From positions 1-64,000 of the forward strand of contig JAEUOT010000021.1 of NCBI GenBank assembly GCA_016790705.1: 64,000 nt of DNA, read 5' to 3'. The DNA is from Hydrogenophaga sp. GTDB lineage: Bacteria; Pseudomonadota; Gammaproteobacteria; Burkholderiales; Burkholderiaceae_C. Below the pieces are notes generated by a model, which did not search any database, was not told where the DNA came from, and was given only the letters and a program-made list of their open reading frames with translations. Numbering within the stretch: the first letter of the stretch is position 1; every line of letters starts with the position of its first letter. The position numbers were made by a program, and so were the translations under genes. Positions 36,207-43,072 of the stretch are shown piece after piece.

Positions 36207-36617
36207 GTGTCTTCAATTGTCAATTCCGGTAGCGAGCGTCGTTTTGAAACCTTTGCGATTTACCTTGTGTTGGGGTTCTTGATGATGTCGGTGTGCAGCG
36301 ATGTGTTTGCCGACGATACGTTCAAGGGTGCATGCACCAAGGTGTCTGGGTTCTTCAAGAATTTCGAAACGATTCTGAAGGTGGCCTCTGTTTCCATCGT
36401 GACGATTGCCATCGTGTTTGCCGGCTACCAGATCGCTTTCGCCCACAAGAGACTCTCGGATGTGGCGCCCTTGCTGATTGGCGGGCTGCTGATTGGCGGT
36501 TCTTCGGCGCTGGCTTCGTGGTTCATGGCCGGCTGGACCACGGGCTCGGATTGCAATTCGGATGCGACGACCAGTTTCCTCCTGATTCCGCAACAGCTTA
36601 TCGCGTTGATGGCGTGA
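36207..36617 (+). CDS. virB2: VirB2-type T4SS pilin
   Basis: This is the major T4SS pilin subunit. The 136-residue precursor has a long leader whose hydrophobic part (IYLVLGFLMMSVCSDVFA) ends at a likely signal-peptidase site near residue 34. Two membrane helices follow (~55-77 and ~85-105) around the AFAHKRLSDVAPLLIGG loop, the TrbC/VirB2 pattern. A cysteine pair (GACTKV and SDCNSD) remains in the mature part. The GTG at 36207 is preferred because AGAGGA lies 6 nt before it; the GTG at 36201 would touch that ribosome binding site. Confidence 0.88.
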   Translation: MSSIVNSGSERRFETFAIYLVLGFLMMSVCSDVFADDTFKGACTKVSGFFKNFETILKVASVSIVTIAIVFAGYQIAFAHKRLSDVAPLLIGGLLIGGSSALASWFMAGWTTGSDCNSDATTSFLLIPQQLIALMA

Positions 36618-36624
36618 AGGCATC

Positions 36625-36942
36625 ATGCAGAAGGATGTCCTGTTTCGGGGGTGCACCCGACCTCCGATGATTCTCGGGGTTCCCTATGTGCCATTTGTCA
36701 TTGGAGCGGGAACACCGCTCATTCTGGCAATGTATTTCTCGTTGTTCCTCCTTCTGCTGATTCCCGTTGTCATCCTGGTCATGCGCGTGATGGCCAAGAA
36801 GGACGAAATGATATTTCGGCTGATCGGGCTGAATCTCGCATTCCGGTTTCTTCCCAGAAACCGGGAACTCCATGGCGGGTCATGGGCCTTTTCTGCGCAG
36901 CGGGAGGCGCGCCGGAAGTTCGGCATGAAGCCGTACACCTGA
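36625..36942 (+). CDS. virB3: VirB3 inner-membrane T4SS protein
   Basis: VirB3 is a small inner-membrane component that works with VirB4. The 105-residue protein has the VirB3 N-terminal signature (LFRGCTRPPMILGVPYVPF) and one long or two closely spaced hydrophobic helices (~17-55). The cytoplasmic tail is basic and contains FRLIGLNLAFR. It lies 7 bp after virB2 and 43 bp before virB4. Confidence 0.9.
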   Translation: MQKDVLFRGCTRPPMILGVPYVPFVIGAGTPLILAMYFSLFLLLLIPVVILVMRVMAKKDEMIFRLIGLNLAFRFLPRNRELHGGSWAFSAQREARRKFGMKPYT

Positions 36943-36985
36943 GACAGCCAGCCCTCTGACGCAATTCCCATCTTTCGGAACTCTG

Positions 36986-39460
36986 ATGTCGCTTTTTTCG
37001 CCCGACGCTGATTACAGCAATTTCATCCCCTTCAGTACCCACGTGGATACCCACGTGGTGAAGTCGCGGGAAGGTGACTACATGGTCACCTGGCTGCTCA
37101 GCGGGTTCCCGTTCGTGGGGCGCGAGGACTGGGAACTGGAGCACCGGCACAAGGCCTTCAACAACCTGCTGCAAAGCCTTCGCGCCCCGGACTTCGAGAA
37201 TCTCGCGTTCTGGGCACACGACATCCGGCGCCGACGTCCCATCAAGGCCGAGGCGCGGTATCCGCACCGTTTCAGCCAGGAACTGCACGACAAGTACATC
37301 GAGCGTCTGTCCGGCAAGCGGCTCATGCAGAACGAGCTGTACCTCACCATGGTGTATCGCCCGGTGGTCAGCGGCAAGAAGTTCGCCGCGATCTCGCGTG
37401 ACATCGAGGTGCTGCGCAAGGAAGAGAAGGCCTATCTCGAAAAAATCTACGAGCTGGTGGGCAACGTCGAGGCCTTGCTACAGGACTATTCACCCTACCG
37501 GCTGGGTCTTTACGAGAGCGTGCACAAGCAGGTGTTCTCGGAGAACCTGGAATTCTTCGGTTACCTGATCAACCACGTCGACGAACCTGCGCCCGTCTTG
37601 CCGGCGCCGATCTACCACTACCTGCCGACCAGCAAGCACATGTTCTCCACGGGCAGCGGGGACTTTGCGATCCGCTCTGCCAATGGCGAGAACTTCTACG
37701 GCGCGATTCTGAACATCAAGGAGTACGCCGACAGCTCCTGGCCCGGCATCCTCAATGGCCTGAAGTACCTCGAATTCGAGTACATCGTGACCCACTCCTT
37801 CACGCCCATGAGCCGCTACGACTCGATGAAGGCGCTGGAGCGGACCAAGGGGGCGATGCTGTCGTCCGAGGACAAGGCCGTGAGCCAGATCGTCGAACTC
37901 GACTACGCCATGGACCAGCTCGCTTCCGGCAACTTCGTCCTGGGGCAGTACCACTTCAACATGGCGATCTTCGCCGGCAACCAGGACGAGCTGTACAGCC
38001 ACATTGCCCAGGCGCGCGCGCAGCTATCGGCCGCCAGCTTCGTGACGGTGAAGGAGGATGTGGCGATTCCTGCGGCCTTCTATGCCCAGCTTCCTTGCAA
38101 CTGGCGCTTCCGTCCCCGCATCGCCAACCTCAGCTCCCTCAATTTCCTCGGCCTGAGCCCGCTGCACAACTTCGCCACCGGTAAGCCGAATTTCAATCCC
38201 TGGGGGCCGTCGGTCAGCATCCTGCAGACCCTTAACAATCAGGCCTACCACTTCAACTTCCACGCGACCAAGCCTAACGAGTACTCACTGGGCGAGAAGG
38301 CGATTGCCAACACCATGGTGATCGGCAAGTCGGGCACCGGCAAGACCGCACTCATCAACTTCCTGCTCGCGCAGGTGCAGAAGATCGATCCGGAGCCAAC
38401 GATCTTCTTCTTCGACAAGGACCGGGGCGCCGAGATCTTCATCCGGGCTTGCGGTGGTCGCTACTTCACCCTGGAAAAGGGCAGGCCGACCGGCTTCAAC
38501 CCGCTGCAGTGCGAGCACACGGAAGAGAACGAGCAGTTCCTGGTCGAGCTGATGCAGACCCTGTGCGGCAAGGACAAGTACTCCGCGACCGAGCAGGAGG
38601 ACATGATCCGCGCCGTGCGCGCCATCCTGGACACCCCGCTGCACCTTCGGACCATGACCAACCTGCAGAAGAGCCTGCCCAACATGGGCGAAGACAGCCT
38701 CTTCGAGTGCATCTCGGTCTGGTGCAAGGGCGGCCCGTTCGCCTGGGTGTTCGACAACCCCAGGGACAACATCGACTTCTCGGGCTCTCACATCATCGGC
38801 TTCGACTACACCGAGGTGATCGAGGATGCCCGGACCCGCGAGCCCATCATCCAGTACCTGCTGCACCGCATGGAGGGGCTGATCGACGGCCGTCCTTTCA
38901 TCTATGTGATGGACGAATTCTGGAAGGTGCTTGAAGGCAAGGGCGGACTCAAGGACTTCGCGAAGAACAAGCAGAAGACCATCCGAAAGCAGAACGGTCT
39001 GGGCATCTTCGCCACCCAGTCTCCTCAGGACGCGCTGGCCAGCGACATTTCGGCGGCCCTGATCGAGCAGACCGCCACCCTGATCCTGCTGCCGAACCCC
39101 AACGCCGATCCCAAGGACTATCTGGACGGCCTGAAGCTGACCAGGGCCGAGTTCGAACTCGTGTCGGGGCTCGACGAGCGCAGCCGCTGTTTCCTCGTCA
39201 AGCAGGGCCACAACGCCGTGCTGTGCCAGCTCAACCTCAACGGCATGGACGATGAGCTGGCTGTGCTCTCCGGGTCCAGCGACAACGTCGAAATCCTCAC
39301 GGCACTGCTGGCCGAACACCCAACGCCCGATCTGCCGGAAACCTGGCTGCCGGAGTTCCATGCCCGTCGCAAAGGTCTGCGCACCCAGAGGAAGGCCCTC
39401 ATGGCCAACAGCAACGAATACCTGCGGCATGCACCGACCGCTGAAGTCGAAACCAACTGA
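36986..39460 (+). CDS. virB4: VirB4 ATPase of the T4SS
   Basis: VirB4 is the largest ATPase of the machine, at the cytoplasmic side of the inner membrane. The 824-residue protein has the CagE/TrbE/VirB N-terminal domain (~1-420). Its RecA-like motor has Walker A GKSGTGKT at residues 447-454 and Walker B FIYVMDEFWK near 640, followed by the FATQSPQDAL sensor. Its size matches the VirB4 of Xanthomonas-like systems. Codon use and G+C here are like the host core genes, unlike the AT-rich genes that follow. Confidence 0.95.
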   Translation: MSLFSPDADYSNFIPFSTHVDTHVVKSREGDYMVTWLLSGFPFVGREDWELEHRHKAFNNLLQSLRAPDFENLAFWAHDIRRRRPIKAEARYPHRFSQELHDKYIERLSGKRLMQNELYLTMVYRPVVSGKKFAAISRDIEVLRKEEKAYLEKIYELVGNVEALLQDYSPYRLGLYESVHKQVFSENLEFFGYLINHVDEPAPVLPAPIYHYLPTSKHMFSTGSGDFAIRSANGENFYGAILNIKEYADSSWPGILNGLKYLEFEYIVTHSFTPMSRYDSMKALERTKGAMLSSEDKAVSQIVELDYAMDQLASGNFVLGQYHFNMAIFAGNQDELYSHIAQARAQLSAASFVTVKEDVAIPAAFYAQLPCNWRFRPRIANLSSLNFLGLSPLHNFATGKPNFNPWGPSVSILQTLNNQAYHFNFHATKPNEYSLGEKAIANTMVIGKSGTGKTALINFLLAQVQKIDPEPTIFFFDKDRGAEIFIRACGGRYFTLEKGRPTGFNPLQCEHTEENEQFLVELMQTLCGKDKYSATEQEDMIRAVRAILDTPLHLRTMTNLQKSLPNMGEDSLFECISVWCKGGPFAWVFDNPRDNIDFSGSHIIGFDYTEVIEDARTREPIIQYLLHRMEGLIDGRPFIYVMDEFWKVLEGKGGLKDFAKNKQKTIRKQNGLGIFATQSPQDALASDISAALIEQTATLILLPNPNADPKDYLDGLKLTRAEFELVSGLDERSRCFLVKQGHNAVLCQLNLNGMDDELAVLSGSSDNVEILTALLAEHPTPDLPETWLPEFHARRKGLRTQRKALMANSNEYLRHAPTAEVETN

Positions 39461-39471
39461 AGGGAGAGGTG

Positions 39472-39870
39472 ATGAGAGCAAAGACCCACTGGCTGACCTG
39501 CCTCGCGCTGATTGCGATGGCGTGCTCGTTGACGTCACCCGCGTTTGCGTCGAAATGTGGCGGCGTGGCGGAAGGGAAAAGCACGGGTGGTGCCTATTTC
39601 AGCCAGGGTGTTCCTTACGAGCAGGATGTGTTTTCTTTCTGTGCCATCGGCGTCCCGGCCCATTGCTGGACCGCCACCGGACCGGGGACCTGGACCCAGA
39701 TCTGCCAGTACCTGAACACCAAGTGGATTCCGAAATTCGAGGAAGTCTGCGTCCACGGCAAGCAGATGGGCATGTGGAAGGGCAAGGGTGGGCGACAGCC
39801 CCTCAGCACCAAGGGTGATCCCAAAGGTTCCGACGGCATGAGCGAATGCGAGCACGGGGATGACTTCTAA
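39472..39870 (+). CDS. hypothetical exported cysteine-rich small protein in T4SS cluster
   Basis: This 132-residue protein is not recognised. A cleavable signal peptide is evident (WLTCLALIAMACSLTSPAFA, cleavage after AFA near residue 26). The mature part has six cysteines (SKCGG, SFCAIG, HCWTA, QICQY, EVCVHG, SECEHG), suggesting three disulfides in the periplasm. It contains a central Trp/Thr-rich segment and a Gly/Lys-rich tail. The ATG at 39472 has AGGGAGAGG just upstream and lies 11 bp after virB4. Its place between virB4 and virB5 suggests a T4SS accessory factor, but this is inference from position. Confidence 0.7.
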   Translation: MRAKTHWLTCLALIAMACSLTSPAFASKCGGVAEGKSTGGAYFSQGVPYEQDVFSFCAIGVPAHCWTATGPGTWTQICQYLNTKWIPKFEEVCVHGKQMGMWKGKGGRQPLSTKGDPKGSDGMSECEHGDDF

Positions 39871-39960
39871 GGTCATCTGCCACCGGATCAGGTTCTCCGC
39901 CAGCAGGCGGGGTGCCTAGGGGCGGTCACAAGGTCCAAGTGAGTTCTGGCGTGAGGCCAT

Positions 39961-39985
39961 TGCCCCGAACCGGGAAAACGGGGCA
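39961..39985 (+). terminator. weak hairpin, possible terminator after the small exported protein
   Basis: Stem TGCCCCG/CGGGGCA with an 11-nt loop followed by GTTTCATTGTT. The T-tract is poor, so termination is probably partial if it occurs. Confidence 0.4.
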
Positions 39986-40489
39986 GTTTCATTGTTACTT
40001 GGTGAAGCATCTTGATTGGCCTGAATTCCGGCAAGATAGAAATCTGGATGTATGCTTTTTACCTATTTTCAACCAAAGCCGACTGAACAGGGTGTTGATC
40101 TTCAAGGAGTGAATTTAGTGACTAGCGCATTTGATAGCAAAGAACTTCCCGCAATGCAGCGCCGCACGGCAATGCGTTTGGCCACAGGCAGTGCCTTGGG
40201 TTTGGTTTTGGCGGCTTGTGGTGGAGGTGGCGGTGGTGCAGACAGTTCTTCCGGTGATGCACAAGCGTTGCGGGACGCATTTGCCAAACTACAGAACGGA
40301 ATGGTCTGGACGGACGTTGAGGCGTTGGTGGGATTTCCAGCCAATAATGATCGATCTGATACAGACTTGGTATGGGTCGTTGGCGGTGTGAGATTGTCGG
40401 TGGGGTTTTATAGCACTGGATCAAAGACCATAACTACCGCAACCATTAAAGATGGGGATTCCGTATCTAGGTCTCGAGATTTTGACTAA
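39980..40489 (+). repeat. direct repeat, copy 1 (leader + lipoprotein gene)
   Basis: This block is homologous to 41824-42330. The match starts at GGGGCAG and keeps identical spacing to a TAGAAAT...GGATGTAT stretch and to the lipoprotein start: 57 bp then 81 bp in both copies. It continues through the whole lipoprotein gene, differing by one glycine codon. It covers part of the triplicated module. Confidence 0.85.
40118..40489 (+). CDS. BamE-like small lipoprotein, copy A
   Basis: This 123-residue protein has a signal sequence with an RR pair (QRRTAMRLATGSALGLVLAAC) and lipobox LAAC, lipidation expected at Cys34, followed by a glycine run. The mature domain (DAQALRDAFAKLQNGMVWTD, VEALVGFPAN, VWVVGGVRLSVGFY) resembles the SmpA/BamE-like fold, in which a helix pair with G-M-x-x-x-D-V-x-x-L-G-x-P precedes a beta-sheet. 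The GTG at 40118 is used because AAGGAG lies 8 nt before it and because copy C has ATG at the matching position. It is closely similar to copy C and less so to copy B. A virB5 remnant starts 1 bp after its stop. Function unknown; assembly factor or immunity are both possible. Confidence 0.78.
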   Translation: MTSAFDSKELPAMQRRTAMRLATGSALGLVLAACGGGGGGADSSSGDAQALRDAFAKLQNGMVWTDVEALVGFPANNDRSDTDLVWVVGGVRLSVGFYSTGSKTITTATIKDGDSVSRSRDFD

Positions 40490-40490
40490 G

Positions 40491-40725
40491 ATGAAAAATA
40501 CTTAATCATTCCTGTTTTGGTTTTGTTCAACTGCTTGACCGCATTGGTCCGTCTATGGTATTGCTGGTAATAAGCGGTTTGTTCTGGTAAATGGTATTAA
40601 AGAAATAGACGGGCTGGAGTTGATAAAACTCTTGGCAACTAAGAAATTCGGCGTAGAGATGATAAGAGTTGTATCAAAAATTAGTGGGTGGCGGTTGTGT
40701 GAATGGGGCTTTATTGTTGAAGGGT
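40491..40725 (+). pseudogene. virB5 remnant, copy A (heavily degraded)
   Basis: Right after lipoprotein A, the frame from ATG 40491 can be aligned with intact virB5 (42332). HWSVYG..NKRFVLVNGIKEIDGL corresponds in register to QWAVYD..YKQLILVNKIKKIDGL. In-frame stops occur at codons 5 and 16. A 2-bp loss follows near codon 44, after which DKT......RRRDDKS.IK still matches DKTYDHYESERNDDKGDIK, with another stop. Similarity fades beyond ~40725, so only the first third of the gene survives. The stop-N-ATG junction with the lipoprotein is the same as in the other two modules. Confidence 0.8.
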
Positions 40726-40739
40726 AGAGTGATGTTCTG

Positions 40740-40785
40740 AAGTTTATATATCAAAATTATTCGCAAAATTTTGATATATAAACTT
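40740..40785. repeat. perfect 19-bp inverted repeat, 8-nt loop
   Basis: AAGTTTATATATCAAAATT at 40740-40758 is exactly reverse-complemented at 40767-40785, with loop ATTCGCAA. It lies 49 bp before lipoprotein B, in the gap after the degraded virB5, and has no T-run after either arm. It could be a hairpin in RNA, a protein site, or the trace of an inserted element. It is absent from the leaders of copies A and C. Confidence 0.9.
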
Positions 40786-40834
40786 TCAATCAAGTTCTGC
40801 CAAGCAGAGTGCATAAATCAAGGAAAAAAATCTG

Positions 40835-41197
40835 ATGTCATTTAAGAGAATTAACGCATTTCATGCGCTCCAGCGTCGTGCGGCAATGCGCTTGGCGGTT
40901 TGTGGTGCGATGGGATTGATGTTGGCAGCTTGTGGTGGAGGAGGAGGCTCGTCAGACGACGCGCAGGCGCTACGGGATGCGTTTGCGAAGCTTCATGACG
41001 GAATGACTACTTCAGATGTTGAAGCATTGGTTGGGTTTTCGGCTAATTGGTGGCGAACAACGGAGGACTTGGGTTGGATTGTTGGTGGGGTTAAATTGCA
41101 TGTTGGTTTTAGTTCGAATAATCCAAAAATAATTACAAACGCCACATTGACTGAGGCAGATGGCGTGAATAACCAGCAAAGATCCTTTAATTACTGA
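40835..41197 (+). CDS. BamE-like small lipoprotein, copy B
   Basis: This 120-residue paralogue of copies A and C has the QRRAAMRLAVCGAMGLMLAAC signal, with Cys33 as the lipidated residue. The mature domain shares DDAQALRDAFAKLHDGMTTSDVEALVGF and GGVKLHVGFSSN with the others, but it is the most diverged copy, especially at both ends. AAGGA lies 14 nt before the ATG. The coding frame is intact although the virB5 copy that follows it is broken, suggesting separate selection on the lipoprotein. Codon use is AT-richer than in the flanking T4SS genes. Confidence 0.78.
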   Translation: MSFKRINAFHALQRRAAMRLAVCGAMGLMLAACGGGGGSSDDAQALRDAFAKLHDGMTTSDVEALVGFSANWWRTTEDLGWIVGGVKLHVGFSSNNPKIITNATLTEADGVNNQQRSFNY

Positions 41198-41198
41198 C

Positions 41199-41815
41199 AT
41201 GAAAAAAGCTAATATATTGGCTTTGGTGTTGCTCGTGACAACGCTTCCGGTCATGGCGCAATGGGCGGTTTATGATGATGAGGTGCATAAACAACTTGCG
41301 CTCGTAAACAAAATTAAGCCAATTTCTGGGTTTGTTAGTGATAAGCCATATGAGCATTTTGATGCTATGCGTGATAACGATACGGGTGATATCAAAATGG
41401 GGATTGGTGATGGTTTTGCAGTCCTCAAAGGCCTTCAAACGAAGCTTGAAAACGTCGACGCTGTTGCCGACTTGACTTAGGAGGAGAGGGCGAAATATGT
41501 GGGTACTGAGGCGGACTGCATGCAGAAGAAAACCAATCCTAAACATTACGAGGCGTGTATGGGCTTGCGTATTCTTCGGCTGCAGACCTTGGTGCAAAAT
41601 CATTCGATGCTCAAGAACTTGGAATTGCGACGCGATCATATCGTGTCTCTTATAAAAAACGCGTGAATTGACTTCTGATGATGAGGCGTCGCTGGGTAAG
41701 ATGCAACGCGCCATGTTCGAGATCCAAGGCCAACAGGCTCTGATGCAGGCCGATACATTGCAGATCAAGATTCTGATGGATGGCGACCACCAACAGGAGG
41801 CTGCTGCAGGGATTC
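41199..41815 (+). pseudogene. virB5, copy B (nonsense and frameshift)
   Basis: The ATG at 41199 (1 bp after lipoprotein B) opens a virB5 frame with a signal peptide (ILALVLLVTTLPVMAQ) and QWAVYDDEVHKQLALVNKIK, close to intact virB5. TAG at 41478-41480 stops it at codon 94, where the intact copy has Lys. The frame then continues in step for about 60 codons (ERAKYVGTEADC...KTNPKHYEAC). A single-base loss near 41662 shifts the rest (LGKMQRAMFEIQGQQALMQA). The last ~35 codons are missing; the sequence instead runs into the leader of module C at about 41815. It cannot encode VirB5. Confidence 0.9.
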
Positions 41816-41823
41816 GGGAAGCT

Positions 41824-42330
41824 GGGGCAGTTTTTTTGTTTTGTGATGAGGCATCTTTATTCGCCCAGGTTCCGATCGCATAGAAATCCGGATGTATTCT
41901 TTCTGCCTAATTTCAACCATGCCCGACTGATTAGGGCGCTGATCTTCAAGGAGTGAATTTAATGGCTTCCACATTTGAAAACAAAGAACTTCCCGCATTG
42001 CAGCGCCGCACGGCAATGCGTTTGGCCACAGGCAGTGCCTTGAGTTTGGTTTTGGCGGCTTGTGGTGGCGGTGGCGGCGGGGACAGTTCTTCGGGGGATG
42101 CTCAGGCGTTGCGGGATGCGTTCGAAAAATTACGCAATGGCTTGGTCTGGACGGATGTTGAAAATATGGTTGGATTTTCCGCAAACAATGTCAGGACAGA
42201 TACATGGTTGGTTTGGGTCGTGGACGGTGTGAGATTGTCGGTGGATTTTTATAGTACGGGGTCAAAGACAATAACCTCCGCAACCATTAAAGATGGTTCC
42301 TCTGTGGCTCGTTCAAGGGATTTTGATTGA
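41824..42330 (+). repeat. direct repeat, copy 2 (leader + lipoprotein gene)
   Basis: Second copy of the 39980-40489 block: the same GGGGCAG, TAGAAAT and AAGGAG landmarks at identical spacing, then lipoprotein C. Its left edge abuts the truncated end of virB5 copy B, which marks the duplication junction. Confidence 0.85.
41962..42330 (+). CDS. BamE-like small lipoprotein, copy C
   Basis: This 122-residue lipoprotein is nearly the same as copy A: MASTFENKELPALQRRTAMR start, lipobox LAAC with Cys34, glycine run, DSSSGDAQALRDAFEKLRNG, then GVRLSVDFYSTGSKTIT. AAGGAG lies 8 nt before ATG 41962. Notable differences from A are VENMVGFSANN for VEALVGFPANN and the loss of one glycine. Its stop is followed after one base by the start of the intact virB5, so the two are translationally coupled. 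That linkage argues for a job connected to VirB5 or to the outer-membrane part of the T4SS. Confidence 0.8.
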   Translation: MASTFENKELPALQRRTAMRLATGSALSLVLAACGGGGGGDSSSGDAQALRDAFEKLRNGLVWTDVENMVGFSANNVRTDTWLVWVVDGVRLSVDFYSTGSKTITSATIKDGSSVARSRDFD

Positions 42331-42331
42331 T

Positions 42332-43057
42332 ATGATTAAATATCTTTTTCCCTTTGTATTGATGTTTGTCTGCTCTTCGGTTTTTGCTCAGTGGGCTGTG
42401 TATGATGATGAAGTTTATAAGCAGCTCATTCTGGTGAATAAAATTAAAAAAATAGATGGCCTGGACGCTGATAAAACCTATGATCACTATGAAAGTGAGC
42501 GCAATGATGATAAAGGCGATATCAAAATGGGTAGTGGTGATAGTTTGGCTGTCCTCAAGGGGCTGCAAACCAGATTCGAAGAAGTCAGTGCCTTGCCGGA
42601 GTTGACCAAGGAGGAGACGAAAAAATATGTTGGTACAGAGGCTGATTGTGGTCAGAAGGAAACCAATCCAAAACACTATGAGGCTTGCATTGGTCTTCGG
42701 AATTTAAGATTACAAACGTTGGTGCAAAGTCATTCGATGCTTAAGAATCTTGCTTTGCGTCGTGAACAAATTGTATCGTTGATTAAAAAAGCGCGACAAC
42801 TGCCTGAGAGCGAATCTGATAGTTCGTTGGGCCAACTCCAACGCGCCATGTTCGAAATCCAAGGCCAACAGGCTTTGATGCAGGCCGATGCATTGCAGAT
42901 CAAGATTCTGATGGATGGCTATCACCAGCGTGAGGCCATGTACATCACGCAGCAGGCTGAGGCCCGCAAGGCCATGCTGAGTCAGGCGCAGGCCAATCGC
43001 AATCCGCGTCCGCCGAAATTCATGCCGCTGATCAAGGCGGCACCGACCAATAACTGA
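42332..43057 (+). CDS. virB5: VirB5-type minor pilin / pilus-tip protein (intact copy)
   Basis: VirB5 sits at the pilus base or tip and is secreted through the inner membrane. The 241-residue protein has a signal peptide (KYLFPFVLMFVCSSVFAQ, cleavage near residue 19) and then mainly long helices, including KYVGTEADC...HYEACIGLRNLRLQTL and MFEIQGQQALMQADALQIKI. Two Cys probably form a disulfide. Position between virB4 and virB6, size, export and helicity support VirB5; sequence similarity of VirB5 proteins is generally low. This is the only complete one of three copies. G+C is about 45%, far below the host genes. Confidence 0.82.
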   Translation: MIKYLFPFVLMFVCSSVFAQWAVYDDEVYKQLILVNKIKKIDGLDADKTYDHYESERNDDKGDIKMGSGDSLAVLKGLQTRFEEVSALPELTKEETKKYVGTEADCGQKETNPKHYEACIGLRNLRLQTLVQSHSMLKNLALRREQIVSLIKKARQLPESESDSSLGQLQRAMFEIQGQQALMQADALQIKILMDGYHQREAMYITQQAEARKAMLSQAQANRNPRPPKFMPLIKAAPTNN

Positions 43058-43072
43058 TGCGGCAAACTCGCG

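Noticed and set aside
41668-41883. 71-codon open frame as a separate gene
   Set aside because: Its first ~45 residues align with the C-terminal half of virB5, and the rest is translated leader of the next module. It is a fragment of the pseudogene.
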